From: Nocardioides limicola
GTDB taxonomy: Bacteria; Actinomycetota; Actinomycetes; Propionibacteriales; Nocardioidaceae
Assembly (NCBI RefSeq): GCF_016827675.1
Contig: NZ_JAERJA010000002.1
Span: 124,001-188,000 of the forward strand
DNA: 64,000 bases
Direction: 5' to 3'
Positions 49,775-58,287 of the stretch are shown piece by piece. Position 1 is the first letter of the stretch; every line of letters begins with the position of its first letter. Both the position numbers and the translations under genes were made by a program. Below the pieces are notes generated by a model that had not been told where the DNA came from, ran no database searches, and saw only the letters and a list, made by a program, of their open reading frames with translations.

Positions 49775-51355
49775 GTGTTGACCGCGGTGGCGTTCCTGGC
49801 CGCGGCCTTCCTCGGGGGCCTCGGCGCCGGGATGCTGCGGCTGCCACCGATGGTCGGGTTCCTCGCCGCCGGGTTCGTGCTCCACGGCATCGGTGTCGAC
49901 GAACTGCCGGCGCTGCAGACCCTTGCCGACATCGGTGTGGTGCTGCTGCTCTTCGGCATCGGTCTCAAGTTGGACGTGCGGTCCCTGCTCAGACGCGAGG
50001 TGTGGCTGACGATGGCCACCCACATGAGCGCCAGTGTGGCCGTCGGCATCGGCTTCCTGGCGCTGCTCGGAGTGGTCGGCTTCTCAGAGCTCGAGGGTGC
50101 CGGATTCGGCGTGCTGGCGCTGGTGGCGTTCGCGCTGTCCTTCTCCTCGACCGTGTTCGTGGTCAAGACCCTCGACGATCGTGGCGACGAAGAGGCCAGG
50201 TACGGGCGGGTGGCCATCGGGATCCTGATCCTTCAGGACGTCGCGGCGGTCGCGTACATCACCGCATCCAAGGGCGACTGGCCGAGCCCCTGGGCACTGG
50301 CCCTGGTGCTGCTGCTGCCCGCCTCCCGGGTGTTCCGATGGCTGTGGAGCCGCGTGGGCCACGGGGAGCTCCAGGTGGTGTTCGGGGTGCTGATGGCGCT
50401 CGGTCCCGGCTGGGCGCTCTTCGAGCTGGCTGGCATCAAGGGAGACCTGGGCGCGTTGGTGATGGGCGTGCTGCTGGCGTCCCATCCGGCCGCCGACGAA
50501 CTGCGGGAGTTGCTGTTCTCGGTCCGGGAGTTGCTGCTCGTCGGCTTCTTCGTGTCCATCGGCTACCACGGCGTCCCGAGCCTGGAGCAGGCGTTGCTGG
50601 CGGTGCTGGTGTTGGCCCTGATCCCGGTCAAGTCGGTGGGGTACGTCGTACTGCTGCGGCTGCTGCGGTTGCGCAACCGGACCGCGGTGCTCTCGGGGGT
50701 GGTGCTGGCCCAGTTCTCCGAGTTCGGGCTGATCGTCGCCGCGGTGGGGCACTCCGCAGGCTGGATCGACGAGGAGTGGGTGGTGGTGATCGCCGTGGCG
50801 GTGGCGCTGAGCTTCACGGTGGCCGGGGCGCTGAACGGGCAGGCGAGGCGGATCGCGGACGCGGCCACTGCCCGGATGCCTGAGGATGCGGGCACGGCGG
50901 AGGACGCCGACCAGGAGATCGACGATGCCAACGTGCTGGTGATCGGGATGGGGCAGATCGGCGTCGGGGCACTGCAGCGGTTCCGTGACCACTGGGAGTG
51001 GGAGGCGGTCGGTGTCGAACACGATCCTCAACGCGCCACCCAGTTGCGCGACGAGGGCCTGAACGTGATCACCGCGGACGCCACCGACGCCGAGTTCTGG
51101 CAGCGGATGCTGGCTGGCTGCGAGGTCGACATCGTGCTCCTGGCGATGCCTCGCCACGGCGCGAACGTGGCCGCACTGGACGTGCTGAGGTCCCAGGGTT
51201 TCAGCGGCACCGTCGCCTGCATCGCTCGGTATGACGACGAGCTGGAGGAGTTGGAACGGCGCGAGGTCGATGTGGCGTTCCGCCTCTCGATGAGTGCGGG
51301 GACCGCGGTGGCCGACGCCGCCGCCCAGGACCGGTCCGAGCGCCTGGACCCGTGA
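49775..51355 (+). CDS. CPA2 cation:proton antiporter with RCK domain (KefB-like)
   Basis: A 526-aa protein. Residues about 1-365 form 12 or so helices with the CPA2 pattern (AGFVLHGIGVDELPALQTLA; LADIGVVLLLFGIGL; ISFSSTVFVVKTL-like). Residues about 385-510 hold a TrkA-N domain with GMGQIGVGAL nucleotide-binding loop and C-terminal LLAMPRHGANV. Likely K+/H+ exchange gated by NAD(H). GTG 49775. Divergent pairs absent; single gene. Confidence 0.9.
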   Translation: MLTAVAFLAAAFLGGLGAGMLRLPPMVGFLAAGFVLHGIGVDELPALQTLADIGVVLLLFGIGLKLDVRSLLRREVWLTMATHMSASVAVGIGFLALLGVVGFSELEGAGFGVLALVAFALSFSSTVFVVKTLDDRGDEEARYGRVAIGILILQDVAAVAYITASKGDWPSPWALALVLLLPASRVFRWLWSRVGHGELQVVFGVLMALGPGWALFELAGIKGDLGALVMGVLLASHPAADELRELLFSVRELLLVGFFVSIGYHGVPSLEQALLAVLVLALIPVKSVGYVVLLRLLRLRNRTAVLSGVVLAQFSEFGLIVAAVGHSAGWIDEEWVVVIAVAVALSFTVAGALNGQARRIADAATARMPEDAGTAEDADQEIDDANVLVIGMGQIGVGALQRFRDHWEWEAVGVEHDPQRATQLRDEGLNVITADATDAEFWQRMLAGCEVDIVLLAMPRHGANVAALDVLRSQGFSGTVACIARYDDELEELERREVDVAFRLSMSAGTAVADAAAQDRSERLDP

Positions 51356-51358
51356 GCG

Positions 51359-52423
51359 TCACCAGCGTGGTTCGCGCAGGTCGAGCGCCCCGAGCAGTTC
51401 CTGGATCACCGCCCAGGAGCCGCGGTCCTGGTTGCTGACCACGATCACCGTGGTGTCCTGCGGCACGAAGTGAGCCAGGTAGGCGGTCACTCCGGGATCG
51501 TTGCCGGTGTGGCCCCAGTGCACTGTCGTGCCCTGATCCAGAGCGATCTCGGTGCCGTAGCCGTAGCCTTCGGCACCGTCGACGGCGTACGGCGTCAGCA
51601 TGTCGGTCACCGTCGCCGCCGGCACCAGCCTGCCGCCACGGAGGGCGTGCACGAACCGGGCGAGGTCGGCGGCGGTGCTGGTCAACCCGCCGTCGGGCAT
51701 CGCGCTGGCGGTGAGTCCGTAGACGTTGGACCGCCACTGGTCGGCCGGGGAGTCGGTCACGAGGTAGCCGGTGCCGAACCCAGGCGGTTCGAGGTCCACG
51801 TCGAAGAAGCCGGAGGAGGTCATCCCGGCCGGCTCCAGCACCCTCTCGACGCAGACGTCGGCGAAGGAGCGGCCGGTGAGCTCTTCGATGAGGAGACCGA
51901 CGATGACGAAGTTGGTGTCGCTGTAGAGGTACTCCCCCACCTCCGAGGTCACCGGCAGGTCGGCGATCAGCGGAAGCAGGTCGTGGGGTCGCCGGGCACG
52001 GGACGCCGGGATGCGCTCGAGGGCGGCCATGAACGCGTCCCCGTCGTCATCATCATCGTCGTAGTAGTTCTGCAGACCGGAGGTGTGGGAGAGGAGGTGA
52101 TGCAGCGTGTGTCGTTCCTCCACGCCGGCGGGCAGCAGGCCCTCGGGCAGCAGCGAGCGCAACGGTCGGTGGAGCTCCAGGGTGCCGTCCTCGACGAGGG
52201 AGAGCGCGGCAGTAGCGGTGATCATCTTGCCGACCGAGGCCACCTGGAAGCGGGTGTCCAGGGTCACCGGGACCCGGTGGCCGCGATGCGCCATCCCCGC
52301 GGCGTGCTCGAAGACGGTCTCGCCGTCGTGGCCGACCAGGGCCACGCCGCTGAACAGATCCCGGGCAGCACGGTCATCGATGAACTCGGCCAGCGGCGCG
52401 AGAGTCTCCTGCATGGTGCTCAT
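51359..52423 (-). CDS. Serine hydrolase, class C beta-lactamase family
   Basis: A 354-aa member of the beta-lactamase/DD-peptidase fold. The nucleophile motif is SVGK (FQVASVGKMITA), the second YSD (EYLYSDTNFV) and the third HTG (VHWGHTGND). No signal peptide, so cytosolic esterase or peptidase more likely than a real beta-lactamase. Poly-Asp loop (YYDDDDDDGDAF). Confidence 0.87.
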   Translation of the reverse strand: MSTMQETLAPLAEFIDDRAARDLFSGVALVGHDGETVFEHAAGMAHRGHRVPVTLDTRFQVASVGKMITATAALSLVEDGTLELHRPLRSLLPEGLLPAGVEERHTLHHLLSHTSGLQNYYDDDDDDGDAFMAALERIPASRARRPHDLLPLIADLPVTSEVGEYLYSDTNFVIVGLLIEELTGRSFADVCVERVLEPAGMTSSGFFDVDLEPPGFGTGYLVTDSPADQWRSNVYGLTASAMPDGGLTSTAADLARFVHALRGGRLVPAATVTDMLTPYAVDGAEGYGYGTEIALDQGTTVHWGHTGNDPGVTAYLAHFVPQDTTVIVVSNQDRGSWAVIQELLGALDLREPRW

Positions 52424-52480
52424 CGTTCAATGGCACCACGCAATGCCTGCGCGCGTCGAGCGCCTTTTGCAGCACTCGGC

Positions 52481-52846
52481 TCAGGGGCGCTGCACCTGTG
52501 CGGCCAGCGAGACCGGGGCCTGCACGCAGTAGGAGTCGGTGAGCAACTCGGCGACCTCGGCCCAGTCGGTGTCGTCGTCGATCACCAGACCGATCACGTT
52601 GCTGCCCCACTCGGTCTTGAAGTAGGGATGCCCCAGATGGCGGAAGGCCATCACCTCGTCGGGCTCACCGCGGAAGATCAGCCGAAACAACTGGTCCTCG
52701 CCGCCGAAGAGGTGCGCGACCGTCGCCTGCCCGACCCGCCACCTGACTCCGACCCAGGCCGGCTCCCGCAGGCACTCGGGTAACGGGTCGAGGACGCGCC
52801 CGACCCGCTCCACCATCGCGGCCGGGACGTCGGGGCGCTGGGACAT
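52481..52846 (-). CDS. MmcQ/YjbR-type protein
   Basis: A 121-aa protein of the MmcQ/YjbR fold: PAWVGVRWRVGQATVAHLFG, RHLGHPYFKTEWGSNVIGLV and DTDWAEVAELLTDSYCV follow the family order. ATG 52846 is used in place of TTG 52852. DNA binding has been proposed for the fold; function not proven. Confidence 0.75.
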   Translation of the reverse strand: MSQRPDVPAAMVERVGRVLDPLPECLREPAWVGVRWRVGQATVAHLFGGEDQLFRLIFRGEPDEVMAFRHLGHPYFKTEWGSNVIGLVIDDDTDWAEVAELLTDSYCVQAPVSLAAQVQRP

Positions 52847-52937
52847 GGGCAAAGCCTGCCATGGGTGCCTGCCGGTCGTGACGTGGCTGGGTCAGGGCTG
52901 CTGGTGTGGACCCGCTGGCGTCGTGCCAGCCAAATCC

Positions 52938-52992
52938 GGTTGTATTTCACGAGCAGTCTTGCTAGCGTCATAACTGATCGCGAAACACAACC
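52938..52992. promoter_or_regulatory. Inverted repeat upstream of the hydrolase-HxlR operon
   Basis: GGTTGTATTTC (52938-52948) and GAAACACAACC (52982-52992) are inverted repeats with one mismatch in 11, 33 bases apart, ending 15 bases before the hydrolase ATG. A plausible operator for the HxlR-family regulator encoded by the second gene of the operon. Confidence 0.5.
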
Positions 52993-53007
52993 AGTAGGGG
53001 GAGAGTC

Positions 53008-53769
53008 ATGACCGACGTGAGCGTGCGGGCCGTGTTGGTGCCTGGAGCGTGGATGGGCAACTGGATCTGGGAGCCGACCGTCCGGCATCTGGCCGAGCGG
53101 GGCATCGACGCGGAGGCAATCACGCTCCGAGGCCTGGAGGGCACGGAGCCGGAGGCGACGGTCGCGGCAGTGCATCTGGAAGACCACATCCAGCAGCTCG
53201 TGCAGCACGTCGAGCGGATGGGCCCGAGCCCCGTCGTACTCATCTCACACTCGTACTCGGCGATGGTGACGGCGTGCGCCGCAGATCGAGTCGGCGATCA
53301 AGTTCGCGGCCTGATCCATCTCGGCGGGTTCCTCCCCGTGGACGGGCGGGCCCTGCTCGACGATTGGAGCGACAGCGACGCCGGCCGGGAGCAGGAGCGT
53401 GCCGACATCGAGGCGGCCGGGCACCTCTGGGCTCCTCCCCCGCGCGGACTGCTCGACCACGAATCCGATCTCACGCCCGCCGACCGGGACTACCTGGCGG
53501 CCAGACTCACGCCCCATCCCGGCCATACCGTCACCGAACCAGCGCGCCTGTCCTCACCCGTCGGCGCCCAGCCGTCGACCTACGTCGCGCTCTCGCCGTA
53601 CGACGACATCGACAGGGCTTGGCGAGACGCGCCCACCGTCGCCACTCTGGCGTCCCGGTGGCGACGAAGGCATCTGGTCAGCGGCCATTGGCCGATGCTC
53701 TCCACCCCCGAGGCGACCGCCGATCTGCTCGCCGCGGAGATCCACCACTACGACTCGCAGCGGAGCTAG
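53008..53769 (+). CDS. Alpha/beta hydrolase
   Basis: A 253-aa hydrolase of the MhpC/esterase type: VLVPGAWMGNWIWEP oxyanion segment, nucleophile elbow ISHSYSAM (Ser in HSYS), and terminal SGHWPMLSTPEATADLL with His. A GGGGGAGAG ribosome-binding site is present. Followed within four bases by the HxlR regulator gene, so it probably handles the compound that regulator responds to. Confidence 0.85.
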   Translation: MTDVSVRAVLVPGAWMGNWIWEPTVRHLAERGIDAEAITLRGLEGTEPEATVAAVHLEDHIQQLVQHVERMGPSPVVLISHSYSAMVTACAADRVGDQVRGLIHLGGFLPVDGRALLDDWSDSDAGREQERADIEAAGHLWAPPPRGLLDHESDLTPADRDYLAARLTPHPGHTVTEPARLSSPVGAQPSTYVALSPYDDIDRAWRDAPTVATLASRWRRRHLVSGHWPMLSTPEATADLLAAEIHHYDSQRS

Positions 53770-53772
53770 GTC

Positions 53773-54204
53773 ATGGCCGTGAACGACCGTTCGGACTGCC
53801 CGATCAACCTCGCCGTCGAACTGTTCGGGGACCGCTGGACGCTGCTGATCCTGCGCGACCTGATCTTCGCGGATCGCCGCCACTTCCGGGAGTTGCTCCG
53901 TGAGTCCGACGAGCGGATCACCAGCAGCATCCTCGCTGACAGACTCGACCGGCTGGTCGCCGCCGGCATCCTCACCCGGGAGGACGATCCGACGCACCTG
54001 CAGAAGGCGGTCTACACGCTCACCGACAAGGGCGTCGACCTGGTGCCGGTGCTCGCGACGATCGGGACTTGGGGCGCGACTCACTGCGCGGCCGACCCTG
54101 CGAAGGCGGCCCCCACCCGTGAGCTCGCCTACCGGTTGCCTGAGAGCTGGTCGCGCTTGATGGAGTCACTGCGAGACAGCCACGGAGTTCTCCCGTCACG
54201 GTGA
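53773..54204 (+). CDS. HxlR family winged-helix regulator
   Basis: A 143-aa regulator with the HxlR signature: CPINLAVELFGDRWTLLILR (Cys9 is typical of redox or aldehyde sensing members), RHFRELLRESDERITSSILA and RLDRLVAAGILTRE. Binds DNA as a dimer. Its stop abuts a truncated acetyltransferase on the other strand. Confidence 0.9.
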   Translation: MAVNDRSDCPINLAVELFGDRWTLLILRDLIFADRRHFRELLRESDERITSSILADRLDRLVAAGILTREDDPTHLQKAVYTLTDKGVDLVPVLATIGTWGATHCAADPAKAAPTRELAYRLPESWSRLMESLRDSHGVLPSR

Positions 54205-54219
54205 GCGTCGGCGCGGAGT

Positions 54220-54414
54220 TCAGCCACCCGGGCCGAGGCCAGGTTGCGGGCACCGGTTCTCCGTCCGAACCCGGTTGAGGTCGAGCGTGTCGTAGGCCCA
54301 GTGGAGCAGCACGTGGGCGTCGCTCTGCAACTCGAACAGAGCATCGGCATCGGTGTCGACGAACGGGCGCAGCCGCAGGCGCTCGGTCTCCAACGTCGGG
54401 GTCGGCAGGGTCAT
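54220..54414 (-). pseudogene. N-terminal fragment of a GNAT acetyltransferase
   Basis: From ATG 54414: MTLPTPTLETERLRLRPFVD then TDADALFELQSDAHVLLHWA, the normal first 50 residues of a RimJ-type GNAT of about 170 aa. Similarity fades after about residue 55 and a stop follows at 54220, directly before the convergent HxlR gene. The acetyl-CoA binding part is missing, so it is probably a deletion remnant. Its start overlaps the stop of the upstream hydrolase gene. Confidence 0.7.
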
Positions 54415-55265
54415 GACGGTCCTTGTCGTAGGTGAGCGACGAGTGCCGGCACCACGGTGTCCCACACCGGAGGCGGTGGCGCCTCGTGGCCCATGCCGTC
54501 GACCCGCAGCAGGCTGGCGTGCGGGATCATCCGAGCCAACGCCTCACCATGAGGCAGTGGGAACAGCGGATCCGTGTCACTGTGCAGGATGAGGGTCGGT
54601 GCCGTGATCGAGGACGGATCGGCTTCGGCGCCTTCTGCCACCAGGAAGTGGTTCGTCCATGACGACTCCGTGGTGCGGCTGCGGCGAACCTCCACGGTGG
54701 CGATCTCCCGGACACGTGCCTCGTCGAAGCCGAGCGAGCCCGCATAGGGGCGTTCGGCCTCGACCCGGTAGTCGATGACGGCGGAGGCATCGGTCCAGTC
54801 GGTCACCACCGGGAGTGCGCCCTCGCTCTGGTCGAGGGCCGCATCCGGTGGCGGCAGTTCGCCGGTGTCTCCCCCGGCTGGTGAGGACTCGATGAGGGTG
54901 AGTGTCCGCACTCGGTGCGGCGTGTGGACAGCGAGGTACTGCGCGATCCCGCCACCCATCGACAATCCCACCAGGTGCGCCGCCTCGACCGCGAGTGCGT
55001 CGAGGATCCGCAGCGGGTCCGTCGCCAGGTCGATGCCCGTGTAGTCCGGTCGGCCGGGCGGGCTGGTCGTCGACCGGCCGGTGTCCCGTTGGTCGTACCT
55101 GACGACGTACAGCCCCTCTGCGGCGAGGAGTTCGCAGAAGTCCGGGGTCCACCAGTCCATCGACTGCGTGGCCCCGGCGATGAGCAGCACCGGCGGAGCG
55201 CCTCGGTCGCCGAACTCGTCGACGGCCAACGAGACGTGATCGAGGTCGAGGTCGAGAATCCGCAT
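54411..55265 (-). CDS. Alpha/beta hydrolase
   Basis: A 284-aa alpha/beta hydrolase: LLIAGATQSMDWWTPDFCEL oxyanion region, VRYDQRDTGRS, nucleophile LVGLSMGGGIAQYLA, acid HSDTDPLFPLP and His GMGHEAPPP. All catalytic positions are present. ATG 55265 is chosen. Upstream two imperfect 18-bp direct repeats lie at 55283 and 55335. Coupled to the truncated GNAT gene. Confidence 0.87.
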   Translation of the reverse strand: MRILDLDLDHVSLAVDEFGDRGAPPVLLIAGATQSMDWWTPDFCELLAAEGLYVVRYDQRDTGRSTTSPPGRPDYTGIDLATDPLRILDALAVEAAHLVGLSMGGGIAQYLAVHTPHRVRTLTLIESSPAGGDTGELPPPDAALDQSEGALPVVTDWTDASAVIDYRVEAERPYAGSLGFDEARVREIATVEVRRSRTTESSWTNHFLVAEGAEADPSSITAPTLILHSDTDPLFPLPHGEALARMIPHASLLRVDGMGHEAPPPPVWDTVVPALVAHLRQGPS

Positions 55266-55282
55266 CTCCCCAACCTCCCACA

Positions 55283-55352
55283 AACTGCACACGTGCACCG
55301 CTCACGTGGGCGAATCGCGCTGGAGCGCCCCGCGAACTGCACATGCGCACCG
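55283..55352. repeat. Two 18-bp imperfect direct repeats upstream of the hydrolase gene
   Basis: AACTGCACACGTGCACCG (55283-55300) and AACTGCACATGCGCACCG (55335-55352) share 16 of 18 bases with a 52-base period, 5 turns of DNA. They stand between the hydrolase start and the DUF1801 gene. Direct repeats at helical spacing suggest a regulator binding site. Confidence 0.55.
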
Positions 55353-55395
55353 TTTGCGGGTCAGCGCGTGGCGTCAGCCACCGTTGGGCGGCGCT

Positions 55396-55752
55396 TCAGC
55401 CAGCGACGGCAGCTCGGACGATCTCGGCCACCCGTTGTTCGGTGGCCTCATCGAGGTCGTCGAAGTACCAGGCCGACGGCCGCAACAGCCCGTCCCGCTC
55501 TCCTGCTGGCACGGGCGCAGCCTTCTCGCTCACACCCAGCGACATGAGTTCGTCATTGCGGAAGAAGACGAGGATCGGACTGCTGGCCGACTTGGCGTAG
55601 CCGGGCATGCCGTACCAGATGCGAGGCTTGAGGTCCGGCGCTGCCGCCACGATCACGTCGTGCATCCGCCGCATCACGCTGCCGGCGGGCTCGTCGGTCT
55701 TCGCGATCTTGTCGAGGACCTGCTGCAGGTTCTTCTCGTCCTTGGTGGCCAT
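55396..55752 (-). CDS. DUF1801/YdhG-like protein
   Basis: A 118-aa protein from ATG 55752 (MATKDEKNLQQVLDKIAKTD). RMHDVIVAAAPDLKPRIWYG then MPGYAK and ILVFFRNDELMSLGVSEKA follow the DUF1801/YdhG pattern (iron chaperone fold). AAAGGACGAAC before ATG serves as the ribosome-binding site. No operon partner. Confidence 0.78.
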   Translation of the reverse strand: MATKDEKNLQQVLDKIAKTDEPAGSVMRRMHDVIVAAAPDLKPRIWYGMPGYAKSASSPILVFFRNDELMSLGVSEKAAPVPAGERDGLLRPSAWYFDDLDEATEQRVAEIVRAAVAG

Positions 55753-55892
55753 GTTCGTCCTTTCGTCCACCGGCTCGAAGCCGGCGCATGGGTCGGTGCG
55801 CATGAATGCGCAGCACCCCATCCGGACATGCCCCGAGAGATTCGGGCCCCTCCGCGATGATTCAGACCTCGTTGGTCTGGAAGCGCGATCGC

Positions 55893-55908
55893 GGCGCTCA
55901 CGAGCGCC
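55893..55908. terminator. Hairpin downstream of the Imm5-like gene
   Basis: GGCGCT-CACG-AGCGCC, a perfect 6-bp stem with a 4-base loop, 67 bases beyond the minus-strand stop at 55975. A second hairpin CAGACC-TCGTT-GGTCTG lies at 55863-55879. No U tract. The rest of 55753-55974 shows no gene. Confidence 0.35.
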
Positions 55909-55974
55909 ACATCGTGATGCTAACACCCGCCGATCAGCAGAAGTGGCTCTGCTCCGGCGCCCCTGGTCGCCGCC

Positions 55975-56514
55975 TCAGGGCTCCTCACCGAGGCGACTCT
56001 GGATGTCCCGGATCACCGAACCCACGATGCCGCGCGATAGGAGTCCGGGGCCCAACGGGCCGGAGGAGTCGGCGCCCAGGGGTGGCAGCCGTTTCAGCGC
56101 CGCTCGTTCACGCTCGGTCAACTGGGCCAGTTGCCAGCGGATCTCCTCGTGGACGACCTCGGGTTGCTCCGGGGTCGCCAGCGACACAGCCTTCCCGGCG
56201 TACCCCGCCGCTCCGAGCGCGTGGGCGCCCATGTGCGCGACGGCAGCGGCCTGGGCGAGCGACCGGGCGGCCGCTGCCCCGGCCGGCGTCGTCGCAGCGT
56301 GGGCGACCTTCACCACCTCGAGTCGCTTGCGGATCTCCGCGGCGGCGCTGCTGTCCCCCTCGCTGTAGGCGCGTGTGCGGGTGACCGCGTCCTGGACCGC
56401 CGCCGTCGACGCCTCATCGGCCGCGAACTGTCCCAGCACCCGCTCGGCGCAGGCCAGCGCCCAGCGGGCGAGGGTACGCCGGTCCTCGTCGGTGAGGGTC
56501 TGGATCGATGCCAT
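55975..56514 (-). CDS. Imm5-like putative immunity family protein
   Basis: A 179-aa helical protein. LTDEDRRTLARWALACAERV then a central Ala/His-rich stretch (KVAHAATTPAGAAAARSLAQ AAAVAHMGAHALGAA) and EIRWQLAQLTERERAALKRL match the actinobacterial family annotated as putative immunity protein (Imm5-like). No toxin gene is adjacent. It sits six bases from the next gene upstream (same strand) and may be co-transcribed. Immunity role is only by family name. Confidence 0.65.
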   Translation of the reverse strand: MASIQTLTDEDRRTLARWALACAERVLGQFAADEASTAAVQDAVTRTRAYSEGDSSAAAEIRKRLEVVKVAHAATTPAGAAAARSLAQAAAVAHMGAHALGAAGYAGKAVSLATPEQPEVVHEEIRWQLAQLTERERAALKRLPPLGADSSGPLGPGLLSRGIVGSVIRDIQSRLGEEP

Positions 56515-56520
56515 CTCCGA

Positions 56521-57255
56521 TCAGCCTTGCAGTAGCGCGAGATCCCGGCGGATGTAGCGCAGGTGCGCCCACTCCTCCTCGAGGATCACCCGAACGCAGT
56601 CACCGACGGTGGGGTGCCAGTCGTCGCCTCCCCACGGGTTGGCGCGCTCCTCGGCGAGCAGCTCCGGGGTGACCGTGGCGAGGAAGTCGGTGACCATCTG
56701 CTGTCGCTGGGCCCGCACCGCGAGGATCTCCTCGTACGTCGGCGGATCCGCGCGGAAGATCGACATGTCGAAGCCCATCTCGGCGGCACCGGTGAAGATC
56801 TGGCCGATCTCATGGAACGGTTGCTCGACCCCCAAGATCCCGCCACGGAGCCAGGCATCGGTGGCCAGAATCAGGTGGCGCAACGTCTGGGCGAGCGACC
56901 ACTCGTCGTCGACATGGGCATCCACGAGCTCGGGCGGCGTTTCGGCCACCGTGGTCTGCCACGCGGCCTGTACTGCCACCCACCCCTCCCGGAGACCCTC
57001 GGGAGTCTGCGCCTTCTGCAGTTCGCGACCCGGGAACATCCGATTGAGTTCGGCGTCCACCAGCGGGACCACATCGACCCCGTTGACGACGAGAGTGCCG
57101 AAGAAGAGGTCGTGGCTGTCGATGTCGAGCCCGTCGACATCGACGCTGCGCATCGTCACGCCACTGAGATCGGAGTGGCGCACCGTGGCACCTTTGAAGC
57201 TCGTCCTGACGAAGGTCGCACCTTCGAACTCCTTGGTCCCGGAATAGGTCGCCAT
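56521..57255 (-). CDS. DinB-fold protein with pentapeptide repeat N-terminus
   Basis: A 244-aa protein. Residues about 7-50 are pentapeptide repeats (FEGATFVRTSFKGATVRHSD LSGVTMRSVDVDGLD), followed by a DinB-like four-helix domain (LAQTLRHLILATDAWLRGGI ... ILEEEWAHLRYIRRDL) with metal-type His residues. DinB proteins are mycothiol- or bacillithiol-dependent transferases. ATG 57255 follows CATGAT at six bases. Confidence 0.82.
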   Translation of the reverse strand: MATYSGTKEFEGATFVRTSFKGATVRHSDLSGVTMRSVDVDGLDIDSHDLFFGTLVVNGVDVVPLVDAELNRMFPGRELQKAQTPEGLREGWVAVQAAWQTTVAETPPELVDAHVDDEWSLAQTLRHLILATDAWLRGGILGVEQPFHEIGQIFTGAAEMGFDMSIFRADPPTYEEILAVRAQRQQMVTDFLATVTPELLAEERANPWGGDDWHPTVGDCVRVILEEEWAHLRYIRRDLALLQG

Positions 57256-57564
57256 CGCCCCATCATGCCTCTCCTCCGCTACGCAGACCCTTCGCTGATC
57301 GCTCGGGAGAGGGTGCGGCGTACCAGTGCGTCCACACCGTGCCTAGACACGAGTCCGTCGGCGGCAGCTTGCAAGCCCGGGTAGACGGTGCTCCAGATCA
57401 TGACTGCGGCCCATCTCGCTGGGACGATCGTGGCCGATGGCAGGTCGTCGGCCGGCGCTGGTCAGAATCGGGCTCCGCGTGACTTCTTGCGGACTGTTTG
57501 CGGACCGCTGGACCGTCGGTGACCCTGAGGTCATTCGTCGCGGACTCACCGACATGACGTCAGG
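57256..57564. other. 309-bp region with no assured gene, possible decayed ORF
   Basis: Between the DinB gene and the toxin gene. A minus-strand frame from ATG 57401 to TAG 57279 (40 aa, MIWSTVYPGLQAAADGLVSR then HGVDALVRRTLSRAISEGSA) stays open about 54 bases upstream of its ATG. It is not like any family I know and might be a remnant. The part at 57470-57540 is rich in TTGCGGAC-like words. No tRNA, no terminator. Confidence 0.4.
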
Positions 57565-58287
57565 CTAGTCCGAGCCCCGACCTAGACCTTCGATCTTCGC
57601 GGATCTTGCGGACAAGTCGCGGATGCTCTGCCAGACAGCTGCTCGGGGCGCGTCGATCTTGAGTGCTCGGATGTACTCGTCGAGACGTTGCGGGCGATCT
57701 CGGAGGTAGGTGACTGCCTTGTTGAGGCTCTCGCCAACCGTCTTGCCGTAAGCATCGACTGCCTTGCGCGCGCCGGCCTTCATGGCGACCGTGTCGGGTT
57801 TCATCATGGCGAGGTCGATGAGGTCGCGGCTGAACGTCGACGTGTCTGCCCAGCGGTCGTCGTTGGCAAGCAGCTTGGTTGCGACCTGGTCGGTTCGCGT
57901 CAGGATCCGTACGCCGCAGATTTCATTCTCTGGCGAGGGAGTGTCGAGGTCGAGCCGTCCTTCGTGGGTGATCTCGAGCTTGATGGCAACCCCTGCTACG
58001 AGCACCGACGCCCGGATCCCGTAGCCGTCGATAGAAGGTGTTCGACCCAACTCCAGTTCGCGTGTAGCCAGAGCGTCGAGCCCATGCTCCTTGACGATCT
58101 GGCGCAGCTGTCGGTACGACTGCTGGTCGGAGACCAGGAAGTCGATGTCGACCGATTCGCGGAACTCACCGTTGGCAAGGACGATCGCGGTCCCGCCTCC
58201 GAACCAGCAGTTGTGCTCGGCCAGGAGCGGCGCGTCGAGCATCGACAGCACCTCGGCCACCCGTTGGTGGTGTAGCCGCCTAAACAA
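57565..58287 (-). CDS. AbiEii-like nucleotidyltransferase toxin
   Basis: A 240-aa protein of the AbiEii/AbiGii toxin family. WFGGGTAIVLANGEFRESVD IDFLVSD carries the GG...DxD nucleotidyltransferase motif (the two Asp bind metal), followed by RTDQVATKLLAND and DLIDLAMM. Start TTG 58287 has GGGAGG just before it and overlaps the antitoxin end by eight bases; GTG 58260 is an alternative. MenT-type homologues block tRNA by nucleotide transfer. Base composition is visibly lower in G+C than neighbours. Confidence 0.8.
   Translation of the reverse strand: MFRRLHHQRVAEVLSMLDAPLLAEHNCWFGGGTAIVLANGEFRESVDIDFLVSDQQSYRQLRQIVKEHGLDALATRELELGRTPSIDGYGIRASVLVAGVAIKLEITHEGRLDLDTPSPENEICGVRILTRTDQVATKLLANDDRWADTSTFSRDLIDLAMMKPDTVAMKAGARKAVDAYGKTVGESLNKAVTYLRDRPQRLDEYIRALKIDAPRAAVWQSIRDLSARSAKIEGLGRGSD

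Noticed and set aside
51359..52423. Beta-lactamase resistance gene
   Set aside because: SxxK, YxD and HTG motifs fit the broad serine hydrolase family, but no signal peptide is present, so a periplasmic beta-lactamase is unlikely.
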